64,000 nucleotides of DNA from Gloeocapsa sp. PCC 7428 (GTDB lineage: Bacteria; Cyanobacteriota; Cyanobacteriia; Cyanobacteriales; Chroococcidiopsidaceae), in the NCBI RefSeq assembly GCF_000317555.1, contig NC_019745.1, positions 434,001 to 498,000 of the forward strand, given 5' to 3'. The notes below the pieces were generated by a model. The model did no database searches. It saw only the letters and a list, made by a program, of their open reading frames with translations, and was not told the DNA's origin. The translations under genes and the position numbers were made by a program. How positions within the stretch are numbered: position 1 is the first letter of the stretch; each line of letters starts with the position of its first letter. Shown here in pieces: positions 17,949 through 27,870 of this stretch.

Positions 17949-18614
17949 ATGTTTACAGGGTTAATTCAAGCATTGGGAACGATGCGATCGCTAGGGGGCA
18001 ATCGCTGGCAAATTAATTGTCATCACAGTAGTGACGCTATTCTACAGGATCTTGCCACGGGTGATAGCGTTGCGGTCGATGGCGTTTGTTTAACGGTTAC
18101 AGAGGTATTACCGCAAGGATTTGTCGCCACTGCATCGCCAGAAACACTGCGACGCACAACTTTAGGACAACATCCCGATCGCTTTGTCAATCTCGAAGCC
18201 GCGCTAAGAGTTGGCAGCAAACTCGGCGGTCATTTCGTCATGGGTCACGTTGATGGTGTAGGCTATTTGCAAAGCGCTGAGCAAACGGCGACGTCGTGGG
18301 AAATGGCATTTACCGCACCTGATGCGATCGCGCGTTACATTGTTCCGAAAGGGAGTATCGCCGTTAACGGTGTCAGCTTGACTATTGCGGATTGGCATCC
18401 AGCGATCAATTTATTTAAAGTAGCGGTGATTCCGCTATCGTATGCTGAAACAAACTTACAGTATCTCCGCCCTGGCGATGGAGTTAATTTGGAAGGAGAT
18501 ATTTTAGGTAAATACGTCGAGAAGCTAATTCAATCGGGTACTCATTATCAAGTTGCTGATTCGGTGGTTGATGCCGTATCACCTGCGTTTTTAGCAGAAA
18601 ATGGGTATTTTTAG
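17949..18614 (+). CDS. ribE: Riboflavin synthase, alpha chain
   Basis: 221 residues. The invariant start MFTGLIQALG is followed by two lumazine-binding repeats: the first with DSVAVDGVCLTV and SPETLRRTTLG, the second with GSIAVNGVSLTI and PLSYAETNL. It dismutates two 6,7-dimethyl-8-ribityllumazine molecules to give riboflavin. Length and all the landmark residues are normal. It stands alone; no other rib genes are next to it, which is usual in cyanobacteria. Confidence 0.96.
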   Translation: MFTGLIQALGTMRSLGGNRWQINCHHSSDAILQDLATGDSVAVDGVCLTVTEVLPQGFVATASPETLRRTTLGQHPDRFVNLEAALRVGSKLGGHFVMGHVDGVGYLQSAEQTATSWEMAFTAPDAIARYIVPKGSIAVNGVSLTIADWHPAINLFKVAVIPLSYAETNLQYLRPGDGVNLEGDILGKYVEKLIQSGTHYQVADSVVDAVSPAFLAENGYF

Positions 18615-18706
18615 GTTAGGTAATGGGTAATAGATTCTTTTTACCAATTACCAACATCGTTTCTGTCTGCGGCACACTAGAGAAAATGAGCATCACCATC
18701 TAACTT

Positions 18707-20230
18707 ATGCAGACGCTGGAAAAAACGCATCCCAAACTACAAGAACTAAAAACCCGTCTGAGTGAAATTAATGACATCGAGTCAGCCGCATCACTGCTTT
18801 ACTGGGATCAAGCAACGTATATGCCCCCAGGTGGTGCAGCCGCGCGGGGACGCCAACTCGCAACGCTACGCCACATTGCGCATACAAAATTTACCGATCC
18901 AGCAATTGGACAACTTTTAGAAGATTTAAGTTCGTACGAAACGAGTTTACCGCCAGATTCGGATGAAGCAAGCTTGATTCGCGTCACGCGCCGCGATTAC
19001 GAACGCGCCGTCAAAATTCCCGCTGACTTCACTGCGAGATTTTCGCAACATTCGACTGAAACGTATGAAGTGTGGGCAAAAGCGCGGAGTGCGAATGATT
19101 TTGCGGCGGTTCAACCGTATCTCGAAAAAACACTAGAACTCAGTCGAGAACTTGCTAATTTCTTTCCTGGTTACGAGCATATCGCCGATCCGTTGATTGC
19201 GGAAGCCGATTATGGCATGAAAGCCACCAGCGTTAGGGAACTATTTGCTGAATTACGCCAGCAACTTGTACCGATTGTGGAAGCGATTTCTGCACAGCCT
19301 GTCACCGATGCTTCGTGTTTGCATCAGCATTTTCCTGAAGCCGAACAAATCGCGTTTAGCTTGAAGGTGATTGAAAAACTCGGATACGACTTTCAACGAG
19401 GGCGACAAGATAAAACGTTGCATCCGTTTATGACGAAGTTCTCAACAGGTGATGTGCGAATTACGACGCGGATTCGTGAAAATGACTTGAATGAAGGGTT
19501 ATTTAGTACAATTCATGAAACAGGTCATGCGTTGTACGAGCAAGGCGTTAATCGTGATTTTGAAGCAACGCCGCTAGCTGGTGGAACTTCTTCAGGCGTT
19601 CACGAAAGTCAATCGCGGTTATGGGAAAATATGGTGGGGCGTAGCCGCAATTTCTGGCAGTTTTTCTATCCGCAGTTACAAGCGCAGTTTCCGCAACAAC
19701 TAGGTGATGTTGCTTTAGAGACGTTTTATCGGGCGATTAATAAAGTTGAGCGATCGCTGATTCGTACCGATGCGGATGAAGTCACCTACAACCTGCACGT
19801 GATGATTCGCTTTGACTTAGAATTGCAACTTCTCGAAGGAACTTTAGCTGTTCGCGATTTGCCGCAAGCTTGGAACGAACGCTATCGTAGTGATTTGGGT
19901 ATTGTACCACCGAATGATGCTCATGGCGTTTTACAAGATGTCCATTGGTATGGTGGCATGATCGGGGGAATGTTCCAAGGTTATACACTTGGTAACTTGA
20001 TGAGTGCGCAGTTTTTCCAAGCCGCCTTACAAGCACACCCGCATATCTCTACGGAAATCGAACAAGGTAATTTTGATACATTGCATAATTGGTTGAAAAC
20101 AAATATTTATCAGCATGGACGTAAGTATACTGCTGCTGAAATTGTAGAACTGGCAACAGGAAAAGCTTTGAGTATTGAGCCATTCATTGCTTACATCCGC
20201 CGAAAATTCGGTGAATTGTACTCTTTGTAA
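18707..20230 (+). CDS. M32-family carboxypeptidase (thermostable carboxypeptidase 1 type)
   Basis: 507 residues, the standard M32 length. The zinc motif HEXXH is in TIHETGHALYEQG, and HESQSRLWENMVGRS provides the third ligand Glu and the family signature. The early block LYWDQATYMPPGGAAARG and the later IRTDADEVTYNLHVMIRFDLE are also characteristic. It releases C-terminal residues from peptides in the cytoplasm, with a broad specificity. A terminator hairpin follows at 20266. It shares no operon with its neighbours. Confidence 0.95.
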   Translation: MQTLEKTHPKLQELKTRLSEINDIESAASLLYWDQATYMPPGGAAARGRQLATLRHIAHTKFTDPAIGQLLEDLSSYETSLPPDSDEASLIRVTRRDYERAVKIPADFTARFSQHSTETYEVWAKARSANDFAAVQPYLEKTLELSRELANFFPGYEHIADPLIAEADYGMKATSVRELFAELRQQLVPIVEAISAQPVTDASCLHQHFPEAEQIAFSLKVIEKLGYDFQRGRQDKTLHPFMTKFSTGDVRITTRIRENDLNEGLFSTIHETGHALYEQGVNRDFEATPLAGGTSSGVHESQSRLWENMVGRSRNFWQFFYPQLQAQFPQQLGDVALETFYRAINKVERSLIRTDADEVTYNLHVMIRFDLELQLLEGTLAVRDLPQAWNERYRSDLGIVPPNDAHGVLQDVHWYGGMIGGMFQGYTLGNLMSAQFFQAALQAHPHISTEIEQGNFDTLHNWLKTNIYQHGRKYTAAEIVELATGKALSIEPFIAYIRRKFGELYSL

Positions 20231-20265
20231 CAAGTGTTTCCGGACGAATTACATTACAGTAGAAC

Positions 20266-20300
20266 ATAGGCGAGATGATGCAAAGTTTCGCCTATTTTTT
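20266..20300 (+). terminator. Rho-independent terminator downstream of the M32 peptidase
   Basis: Stem ATAGGCGA (20266-20273) and TCGCCTAT (20288-20295), 14-nt loop, then a run of T to 20300. Lies 36 bp after the stop codon. Confidence 0.8.
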
Positions 20301-20564
20301 AGTTGAGGTAATACTGAAAATTTATGAAAATAAAGGTAAATTATTTTACCAGATAACAGAAAGCGTTGTTAAACTATTTCCATCCAACGATGAGTTGCTG
20401 AAATCAAAGTTAGCGAAACATTTGTACTAATAAAAAGTCAATCTGATTGTGGTGTTGTAGACAGCAGGCGATCGCATTATTTTTTTTGATTTGAAATGAG
20501 TCATCGGCTGAAAATTCTGCCGTTTAGTTGCTATAAAGGTAATGTTTCAATGTAGGGAGTGCTC

Positions 20565-22985
20565 ATGTCGGAGTTAATCCAGGCTGTCATTAATAGTGAA
20601 GAGAAAAGCGATCTACGCTCGTTTGTTAGTGAAATTCGTCATCAGGAAAAGCGTTATTTATTGCGTAATGATATTTTGAGTGCTTACGCAGATTATTGTG
20701 ATAAGCATCAAAAATCAGAAGATTTTATTCAGTCCTCTAATTTAAGTAAGCTGATCTATTATACACAGGAAATTTTACAAGAAGATGGCAACCTGTGTTT
20801 AATTATTCGCCCCAAAATTGCCAGTCAAGAAGTTTATCGGTTAACTGAAGATCTCAATGCCGAAGAATTGAGCGTGCAAGAACTTTTAGATGTACGCGAT
20901 CGCTTTGTCAACCGCTATCATCCTAACGAAGGTGATATATTAGAACTAGATTTTCAGCCGTTTTACGATTACTCTCCGGCGATTCGCGATCCCAAAAATA
21001 TTGGTAAAGGCGTACAATATCTTAACCGCTACCTATCAAGTAAACTCTTCCAAGATCCACGACAATGGCTAGAGAGTTTGTTTGATTTTCTGCGCTTGCA
21101 TCAATACGAAGGTAGCCAACTGCTAATTAACGGACAAATTCAATCGCAACAACAACTTTCAGACCAAATCAAAAAAGCGCTAACCTACGTCGGTAAATTA
21201 GATAACGAAGAACCCTACGAGAAGTTTCGCTACGCACTGCAAGCGATGGGGTTTGAACCTGGTTGGGGAAATACTGCGGGTCGAGTCGCCGAAACGTTAG
21301 AAATTCTTGATGAACTCATCGACTCTCCAGACCACCAAACATTGGAAGCATTTATTTCGCGGATTCCAATGGTGTTTAAAATTGTATTGGTGTCTGCCCA
21401 CGGTTGGTTTGGTCAAGAAGGCGTTTTAGGAAGACCTGACACGGGTGGTCAAGTTGTGTATGTCCTTGACCAAGCAAGAAGTTTAGAAAAACAATTACAA
21501 GAAGATACGACACTTGCGGGCTTAGATGTCCTCAATGTTCAACCTAAAGTGATTATTCTCACGCGATTGATTCCTAACAGCGATGGTACTCTGTGTAACC
21601 AGCGTCTAGAAAAAGTTCACGGTACAGACAATGCTTGGATTTTGCGCGTACCGTTGCGGGAATTTAATCCGAAGATGACGCAAAACTGGATCTCGCGCTT
21701 CGAGTTTTGGCCTTATCTAGAAACATTTGCGCTTGATTCGGAAAAAGAACTGCGATCCGAGTTACGCGGTAATCCAGATTTAATTATTGGCAATTATACT
21801 GATGGTAATCTGGTAGCATTTTTACTCGCGCGGCGGATGAAGGTAACGCAGTGTAATATTGCCCACGCGTTAGAAAAGTCGAAGTACCTGTTTAGTAACT
21901 TGTACTGGCAAGATCTAGAAGATAAATATCATTTTTCCTTGCAATTCACTGCTGATTTGATTGCGATGAACGCGGCGAATTTTATTATCAGCAGCACGTA
22001 TCAAGAAATTGTCGGAACACCTGATAGCGTTGGACAGTACGAGTCGTACAAGTGCTTTACGATGCCTGAGTTGTATCACGTTGTCAGCGGTATTGAGTTA
22101 TTCAGTCCCAAATTCAACGTCGTACCACCTGGAGTGAATGAGACGTACTATTTTCCGTATTCGCGGTGGGAAGATCGTGTCGAAAGCGATCGCGTCCGCA
22201 TCGAAGAGTTGCTATTTACCCAAGAAGACGCCAGTCAAATCTTTGGTAAACTCGACGATCCGACCAAACGCCCTATTTTCTCAATGGCGCGTCTTGACCG
22301 TATTAAAAACTTAACAGGTTTAGCCGAATGCTTTGGTAAAAGTCCAGAATTGCAAGAACATTGTAATTTAATTTTAGTTGCGGGTAAGTTACGCGTCGAA
22401 GAGTCAAGTGACAACGAAGAACGTGACGAAATTGAGAAGCTTTATCGTATTATCGATCAATACAATCTACATGGTAAATTTCGCTGGCTAGGGGTACGCC
22501 TTTCTAAAACTGATTCTGGTGAAATTTATCGCGTCATTGCCGATCGCCAAGGAATTTTTGTTCAACCAGCTTTATTTGAAGCGTTTGGTTTGACAATTCT
22601 CGAAGCGATGATTTCAGGATTACCAACGTTTGCAACGCAGTTTGGCGGTCCACTCGAAATTATTAACGACAAGGTGAATGGCTTCTACATCAACCCAACA
22701 CATCTAGAAGAAACCGCCGAGAAAATTCTCGATTTTGTTACTAAATGCGAACAAAATCCCAACTATTGGTACGAGATTTCGACACGAGCGATGGATCGCG
22801 TTTACAGCACTTATACTTGGAAAATTCACACCACAAGGCTACTATCTTTGGCACGAATTTATGGTTTTTGGAACTTTACTTCCAAGGAAAACCGCGAGGA
22901 TTTATTGCGTTACCTAGAAGCGCTATTTTATCTGATTTACAAGCCTAGAGCGCAACAACTGTTAGATCAACATATGTATCGTTAG
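20565..22985 (+). CDS. susA: Sucrose synthase
   Basis: 806 residues from ATG 20565 with AGGGAG 5 bp upstream; GTG 20559 is a weaker alternative. Length and organisation match sucrose synthases: a ~250-residue N-terminal regulatory region, then a GT4 double-Rossmann core. Key blocks are VLGRPDTGGQVVYVLDQAR (substrate loop), GNYTDGNLVAFLLARRM, FSMARLDRIKNLTGL and the E-x7-E motif EAFGLTILEAMISGLP. It reversibly makes UDP/ADP-glucose and fructose from sucrose. In cyanobacteria it mostly links sucrose breakdown to glycogen and polysaccharide synthesis. The 330 bp upstream, between a terminator and the start, would hold its promoter. Confidence 0.95.
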   Translation: MSELIQAVINSEEKSDLRSFVSEIRHQEKRYLLRNDILSAYADYCDKHQKSEDFIQSSNLSKLIYYTQEILQEDGNLCLIIRPKIASQEVYRLTEDLNAEELSVQELLDVRDRFVNRYHPNEGDILELDFQPFYDYSPAIRDPKNIGKGVQYLNRYLSSKLFQDPRQWLESLFDFLRLHQYEGSQLLINGQIQSQQQLSDQIKKALTYVGKLDNEEPYEKFRYALQAMGFEPGWGNTAGRVAETLEILDELIDSPDHQTLEAFISRIPMVFKIVLVSAHGWFGQEGVLGRPDTGGQVVYVLDQARSLEKQLQEDTTLAGLDVLNVQPKVIILTRLIPNSDGTLCNQRLEKVHGTDNAWILRVPLREFNPKMTQNWISRFEFWPYLETFALDSEKELRSELRGNPDLIIGNYTDGNLVAFLLARRMKVTQCNIAHALEKSKYLFSNLYWQDLEDKYHFSLQFTADLIAMNAANFIISSTYQEIVGTPDSVGQYESYKCFTMPELYHVVSGIELFSPKFNVVPPGVNETYYFPYSRWEDRVESDRVRIEELLFTQEDASQIFGKLDDPTKRPIFSMARLDRIKNLTGLAECFGKSPELQEHCNLILVAGKLRVEESSDNEERDEIEKLYRIIDQYNLHGKFRWLGVRLSKTDSGEIYRVIADRQGIFVQPALFEAFGLTILEAMISGLPTFATQFGGPLEIINDKVNGFYINPTHLEETAEKILDFVTKCEQNPNYWYEISTRAMDRVYSTYTWKIHTTRLLSLARIYGFWNFTSKENREDLLRYLEALFYLIYKPRAQQLLDQHMYR

Positions 22986-23143
22986 AGAGTGACTAGTGGC
23001 TAGTAGTTAGTGAAAGAGTAGGAGTGTAGGAGCGTTGTGGAGTAGGCGAGGTGTATGAGATTGAGAAATTTAGTTGCTATTTTTCTCTCCTACGCAATCA
23101 CCCTACTACTCACCTACCCGCCTACCTTCTGCGCCTCTTGTCT
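22986..23143. repeat. G/A-rich to C/T-rich foldback tract between convergent genes
   Basis: The first half is rich in GTAGGAGTG/GAGTAGGCGAG-like words, the second in CCCTACTACTCACCTACCCGCC-like words (complementary to the first half). It can fold into a long imperfect hairpin. A similar tract with shared words (AGTGTAGGAG, AGCGTTG, CCCTACTACC) is at 42524-42684. Both lie between convergent genes, so each may terminate both transcripts. Confidence 0.55.
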
Positions 23144-24253
23144 CTAGCCAATACCGTCGATGATCGGGTGGAAGTAGAAAGCGAGTCCTAGTACTGTATA
23201 GGTAGCGAGAAGTAACGTACCTTCTAGCCAGTTGGAACGACCATCGGAACTAATGGAATTGGCAATCAGTACAGAGACAGCAACAGCGACGAGTTCAAAA
23301 GGATTGAAGTCTAAATCCATCGGTTGACCGAAGAACCAACCAACTAATACTAAAACTGGGGCGACAAATAGCGCGATTTGTAGACTTGAACCTACAGCGA
23401 CAGACAGTGAAAGATCCATCTTGTTTTTCATCGCTACGGTGACTGCGGTAGCGTGTTCAGCGGCGTTACCAATGATCGGAACAAGAATGACTCCGGTAAA
23501 AAGTGCTGTCAATCCTAGTTGTGATGTGGCGACTTCGAGGGAATCAACTAAAAATTCTGACTCGATTGCAACTAATACCGTTGCTGCAAATAAAACTCCA
23601 ACCCATAGCCAGAGGTTAGGCTTTTCGGTGTGTGCGTCAGTTACAGAATCAGTTTCTGTTGATTGTATTTCTGCGACACCTACATCGTAAAGATACGAAT
23701 GAGTTTTCATCGAGAATAGCAGTGTGAGTGCGTATACCAACATCAACACGACAGCAACTGCGATCGAAAGGTTTTGGATCGTAGCTTCGCTAATTCCGCT
23801 TGAGGTAATGTCAACGGTGGTTGGTACTAAAATGGCAATCACCGCCAAATTCATCGAGGCTGCATTAACTCGCGCGACAACAGGCTGAAATTCTTGTTCT
23901 TTGTGGCGCAATCCTCCAAGTAGCATGGCAAGCCCCATAACTAAAAGTAAGTTGCCAATAATCGAACCGGTAATACTCGCCTTCACAACATCAACAAGAC
24001 CTGATTTGAGCGCAATTAACGCAATAATAAGTTCGGTAGCATTTCCAAATGTCGCGTTGAGTAATCCTCCGAGAAGTGGTCCTACCACGACAGCAATTTC
24101 TTCAGTAGCAGTCCCCATCCACGCTGCTAAGGGTAAAATTGCGAGTCCAGCTGTGATAAAAACTGTTAACTCGCCCCACTTTAAAAAATGGGCAGCTAAG
24201 GAAATGGGAACAAATAGCAGCAGAACCGAAAATAGAATATTTTTAACTGACAT
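23144..24253 (-). CDS. Calcium/proton antiporter, CaCA superfamily (CAX)
   Basis: 369 residues from ATG 24253; an upstream extension to 24304 is unlikely because it is charged and precedes a normal N-terminus (MSVKNILFSVLLLF). About eleven membrane segments. The two inverted alpha-repeats are present: GLLNATFGNATELIIALIAL, and GNAAEHATAVTVAMKNKMDL with GSSLQIALFVAPVLVL. An acidic loop divides the halves. These are the ion-binding motifs of CAX Ca2+/H+ exchangers, which export Ca2+ or other divalent ions at the cost of the proton gradient. It is convergent with sucrose synthase. Confidence 0.92.
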   Translation of the reverse strand: MSVKNILFSVLLLFVPISLAAHFLKWGELTVFITAGLAILPLAAWMGTATEEIAVVVGPLLGGLLNATFGNATELIIALIALKSGLVDVVKASITGSIIGNLLLVMGLAMLLGGLRHKEQEFQPVVARVNAASMNLAVIAILVPTTVDITSSGISEATIQNLSIAVAVVLMLVYALTLLFSMKTHSYLYDVGVAEIQSTETDSVTDAHTEKPNLWLWVGVLFAATVLVAIESEFLVDSLEVATSQLGLTALFTGVILVPIIGNAAEHATAVTVAMKNKMDLSLSVAVGSSLQIALFVAPVLVLVGWFFGQPMDLDFNPFELVAVAVSVLIANSISSDGRSNWLEGTLLLATYTVLGLAFYFHPIIDGIG

Positions 24254-24820
24254 TTTCAACTTTGAGCAAGGGTAATCGTTACAATCAATGCTTGATTGCT
24301 GCAACTCGACTCTAGGATACTCGCTTTTTGAAGAGGTCAGGGGTCAGTCGGCGGTCAAGGGTCAGGGGTTATAATCCTAGGCAGGGAAATCACTACGAGC
24401 TTTTATAATGTCCCAACTCTATTGACTATGGCTATACATGAAGTTGCACAGATTTGTGAACTACAAATGTATTGTTAAGTTTTGATATCAGTCGTAACCA
24501 AAGATGAAGCTTTGTTTAACAAATCAAAGTCTGATTGTAAAAACATTAAGATAGTCTTAAATTCAATCGATTTCTAGAGTTTAATGGTCATTGTAGAGGT
24601 TTGTTGCGGATTTAGACCTCTGGAGTGAGGCAATGCTCTCGTCTGGGTTAATAAAATACAAAGATTGCTGAAAGTACACTGAACAACCGCAACAAGTGCC
24701 CAGGCTCTAAATTTATCTTTTTACCTCCCTAAATGCTGACTTGTTGAGTATCGAATTCGGCTGTGATGGCATCGGGTATAGCATTAGGTTTCCCTTCATA
24801 TTGAATTTGGATAGTATTAC
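24254..24820. other. Intergenic region upstream of the GH57 gene
   Basis: Divergent spacer of about 570 bp. No open frame with family resemblance, no clear palindrome and no RNA gene was recognised. A short direct repeat, GGTCAGGGGT/GGTCAGTCGGCGGTCAAGGGTCAGG, lies near 24338-24370. The promoters of the antiporter and GH57 genes must lie here. Confidence 0.4.
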
Positions 24821-27478
24821 ATGATTGCTTCTTCTCAAAGCTTAGGGGATCAAAGCGTTAAAGCATCTGCTACGCAAAATCCTCTTCAGACAGCTACAGG
24901 CGTTTACGTTACGGTTCACGGTCATTTTTATCAACCGCCACGGGAAAATCCCTATCTTGACGCGATTGAACGCCAACCAGGTGCTGCACCCTTCCACGAT
25001 TGGAATGAACGCATTCACTACGAATGTTATCGCCCGAATGCGTTTGCCAGAGTGCTGAATGAACGCGGTGAGATCGTGGGGATCGTTAATAATTACGAGT
25101 ATATGAGCTTTAACGTTGGTCCTACGTTAATGTCGTGGTTGGAACGTTACGATGTTGAGGTTTATCAACGAATTTTAGAAGCTGACCGTAAAAGCTGCGA
25201 TCGCCTCAATGGTCACGGTAATGCGATCGCGCAAGTTTACAACCACATCATTATGCCGCTAGCGAATACGCGGGACAAATATACGCAAATTCGTTGGGGT
25301 AAAGAAGATTTTCGTTCGCGGTTTGGACGCGATCCCGAAGGAATGTGGTTAGCCGAAACGGCAGTAGATTATGCAACCTTAGAAGCATTAGTCGCAGAAG
25401 GAATTAAGTTTATTATTCTTGCACCGTCCCAAGCGCAGCGATGTCGTCTGATCCCCAGCGATGATCAGCCTGTGACGCAATGGCATGAAGTAGGCGGAAG
25501 TCAAATTGATCCCACACGCCCGTATCGTTGTTATTTGAAGAAAAGCGAAGAAATTACGTCGGATACTCGTTATATTGATATCTTTTTCTACGATGGTCCC
25601 ATCTCGCGCGATATGGGATTTAGTGATGTGCTATTTAATGCGCAGCATCTTGCAGGACGAATTGGATCGGCAGTACGCGGGGATCATCGCCCAGCACAGT
25701 TAATTTCGGTGGCGACGGATGGAGAAACGTTTGGTCATCACAAAGGTGGAACCGAGAAAACTTTAGCGTATGCGTTCACAGAGGAGTTTCCCCGCCGCGA
25801 GTGGACGGTGACGAATTTTGCGCATTATCTCAGTTTGAATTCTCCTACATGGGAAGTTGAACTTAAGCCCGTTACTGCTTGGAGTTGCGCGCATGGCGTC
25901 GATCGCTGGCAAGATGATTGTGGATGCGGCGGTGAAGGTGGCGTTTGGCATCAAAAATGGCGGCGTCCTTTGCGTCAAGCTTTAGATTGGTTGCGGGATC
26001 AATTAATTAAGGTGTATGAGGAAGCTGGAAGACAGTTCTTCCGCGATCCCTGGGGTGCAAGAGACGAATATATTCAAGTGATCCGCGATCGCTCTCCGGC
26101 GAATATCAATCGTTTTCTATGTCGCCATCAAACACGGAAACTGAGCGCAGCGGAACAAATCGACGCTTTACGCTTATTAGAAATGCAGCGTCATACGTTG
26201 TTGATGTATACAAGTTGCGGTTGGTTTTTTGAAGAGATTTCGCGCCCAGAAGGAACGCAAATTTTGCGCTATGCGGCGCGAGCGTTGGAACTAGCTGGAG
26301 ATGTCGCAGGCGTACAACTAGAAAAAGCGTTTATTAAGCGGCTGACGCAAGCACCGAGTAATGTTGACTTTTTTAAACACGGTGGTGAAGTTTATCGACA
26401 TTTAGTCGTTTCTGCTCAAATTAGTTTTCAGCAAGTCGCCGCACAGTACGCAATTACTTCGTTGTTCAACAACCATAAACTAGAACGCAGTCAAAATAAT
26501 GGCTTCGTACCTTCTTGCAATATTCGCTATTCTTCACAGCAGCACGTCTATTGCTACACCGCCCAACAATTAGATTATCAACTGCAACGCATGGGAGCGT
26601 TGACACTCGCTGTAGGACAGTTGCGGCTGACTTCAGAGATTACTTGGGAAAGCGAACATTTGGTGTTTGCGGTGTTGCATTTAGGAGGCTGGGATTTTCA
26701 TTGTTGCATTCAGCCTTTTAATGGACGTCGTGCTTATAGCCAGATGAAAGATAAATTGTTTGAAGCGTTGCAACAAGCAAGCGCGGCGCAGACGATTTTA
26801 GCAATGACGCAGATGTTCGGGGATCAGTCGTTTAATCTACAACATCTGTTTGCAGAAGAACGTCACAGAATTATGCGATTATTAAGTCAGGAAACGCTGA
26901 CGCGATTGGATCAGTTGTATACGCAGGTTTACCGCGATAATTATGGCGTAGTGATGGCGTTTCATCGCGACGAATTAACAGTACCGCAAGAATTGCAAGT
27001 CGCAGCAGAAATTGCATTGGGAAATCGCTGTTTGAATACATTGCGATCGCTGTCTGATGTGAGTGGAGTACAAGAGAGTAGTAATTACTTACTTGAACTG
27101 CAAGCGATCGCAACAGAAGCGCAGCATTTACGCTGTCGGTTGAATATTCCTGAAGGTAAGCAAATTTTAGAGCAGTTGATTGTGCGATCGCTCTGGCAAC
27201 TACTGTATGACACGAATCCTGCAACAGTTGAGGCAGATGTACAATACTTGGAACGCTTGATAGATATCGCCTATCAGTTGCAACTTGGTTGGTCTTTGGA
27301 ACGCGCGCAAGAGTTGTATTTTAGTTGTTTACACAGTCAAATTGTACCTGTGTGTGTGGATGCGCTTCAAATCCAGAGTGACAAATCTCATCAAGCACAT
27401 TTTGATTACTTGCGTCCATTACTCAAGTTAGGACAAAAGTTAGGAGTCGATGTCAGTGCTTGGTTACATCAACTCTAA
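24821..27478 (+). CDS. Glycoside hydrolase family 57 / DUF3536 protein
   Basis: 885 residues. The N-terminal ~330 residues are a GH57 barrel: VHGHFYQPPRENPY (motif 1), EGMWLAETAVD with the likely nucleophile E179, and VATDGETFGHH with the likely acid D300. The remaining half is the DUF3536 region, rich in helices, with cysteines in GCGGEGGVWHQKW. GH57 enzymes act on alpha-glucans (amylase, 4-alpha-glucanotransferase, branching enzyme) or alpha-mannosides. The exact activity here is not evident. A glycogen role would fit the neighbourhood of sucrose synthase but is not proved. A terminator follows 17 bp after the stop. Confidence 0.88.
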   Translation: MIASSQSLGDQSVKASATQNPLQTATGVYVTVHGHFYQPPRENPYLDAIERQPGAAPFHDWNERIHYECYRPNAFARVLNERGEIVGIVNNYEYMSFNVGPTLMSWLERYDVEVYQRILEADRKSCDRLNGHGNAIAQVYNHIIMPLANTRDKYTQIRWGKEDFRSRFGRDPEGMWLAETAVDYATLEALVAEGIKFIILAPSQAQRCRLIPSDDQPVTQWHEVGGSQIDPTRPYRCYLKKSEEITSDTRYIDIFFYDGPISRDMGFSDVLFNAQHLAGRIGSAVRGDHRPAQLISVATDGETFGHHKGGTEKTLAYAFTEEFPRREWTVTNFAHYLSLNSPTWEVELKPVTAWSCAHGVDRWQDDCGCGGEGGVWHQKWRRPLRQALDWLRDQLIKVYEEAGRQFFRDPWGARDEYIQVIRDRSPANINRFLCRHQTRKLSAAEQIDALRLLEMQRHTLLMYTSCGWFFEEISRPEGTQILRYAARALELAGDVAGVQLEKAFIKRLTQAPSNVDFFKHGGEVYRHLVVSAQISFQQVAAQYAITSLFNNHKLERSQNNGFVPSCNIRYSSQQHVYCYTAQQLDYQLQRMGALTLAVGQLRLTSEITWESEHLVFAVLHLGGWDFHCCIQPFNGRRAYSQMKDKLFEALQQASAAQTILAMTQMFGDQSFNLQHLFAEERHRIMRLLSQETLTRLDQLYTQVYRDNYGVVMAFHRDELTVPQELQVAAEIALGNRCLNTLRSLSDVSGVQESSNYLLELQAIATEAQHLRCRLNIPEGKQILEQLIVRSLWQLLYDTNPATVEADVQYLERLIDIAYQLQLGWSLERAQELYFSCLHSQIVPVCVDALQIQSDKSHQAHFDYLRPLLKLGQKLGVDVSAWLHQL

Positions 27479-27494
27479 TATAGCTGTGAAAAGT

Positions 27495-27532
27495 AAGGGA
27501 GACTTATACAAGCCTCCCTTTGCTTTTTTTTT
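27495..27532 (+). terminator. Rho-independent terminator downstream of GH57
   Basis: Stem AAGGGAG (27495-27501) and CTCCCTT (27514-27520), 12-nt loop, then TGC and a run of nine T. Lies directly behind the GH57 stop codon. Confidence 0.85.
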
Positions 27533-27643
27533 GTTAAGCATTTTTGTATAGTAATCTTGAACAAACCACAGAGGACAGGAAGAAAAGAGTTAAAGAGGGA
27601 CTCGCAAGAATTAACTTGACTAAAGATTATAACGGCGTTGAAA

Positions 27644-27826
27644 TCAGGGAGCGAGGTTGTGAGTTTTGCGCTAGTTACAGGTGCGACAGAGAGTTTGTAA
27701 ATTACTGATATCGTTTTTCCCACCACGGGCGAGAGGAATAATGCGATCGATGGTGAGATTTTCTATTGCAGTTTTACCGCAGCTTTGACATTGTAGGCGA
27801 TCGCGCTCAAACACATATTTCCTCAT
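27644..27826 (-). pseudogene. Decayed small HNH endonuclease
   Basis: From ATG 27826 the frame reads 51 residues to TAG at 27673-27671. It resembles the small cyanobacterial HNH proteins: YVFERDRLQCQSCGK, then LTIDRIIPLARGG, then NLQTLCRTCN, with both CxxC zinc knuckles. Two defects are visible. The core His that normally follows Asp (D-H-I) is Arg here (TIDRII), which should abolish catalysis. A TAG falls exactly where Gln/Arg is expected before RKTHN, and the frame then runs on to 27644. It is either a nonsense-truncated remnant or a degenerate zinc protein. It lies downstream of the KGK/dynamin genes. Confidence 0.65.
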
Positions 27827-27870
27827 CGCTTACAGAATCCGAATTTGTAGTGTTTTAGCCATAAAGTCTC

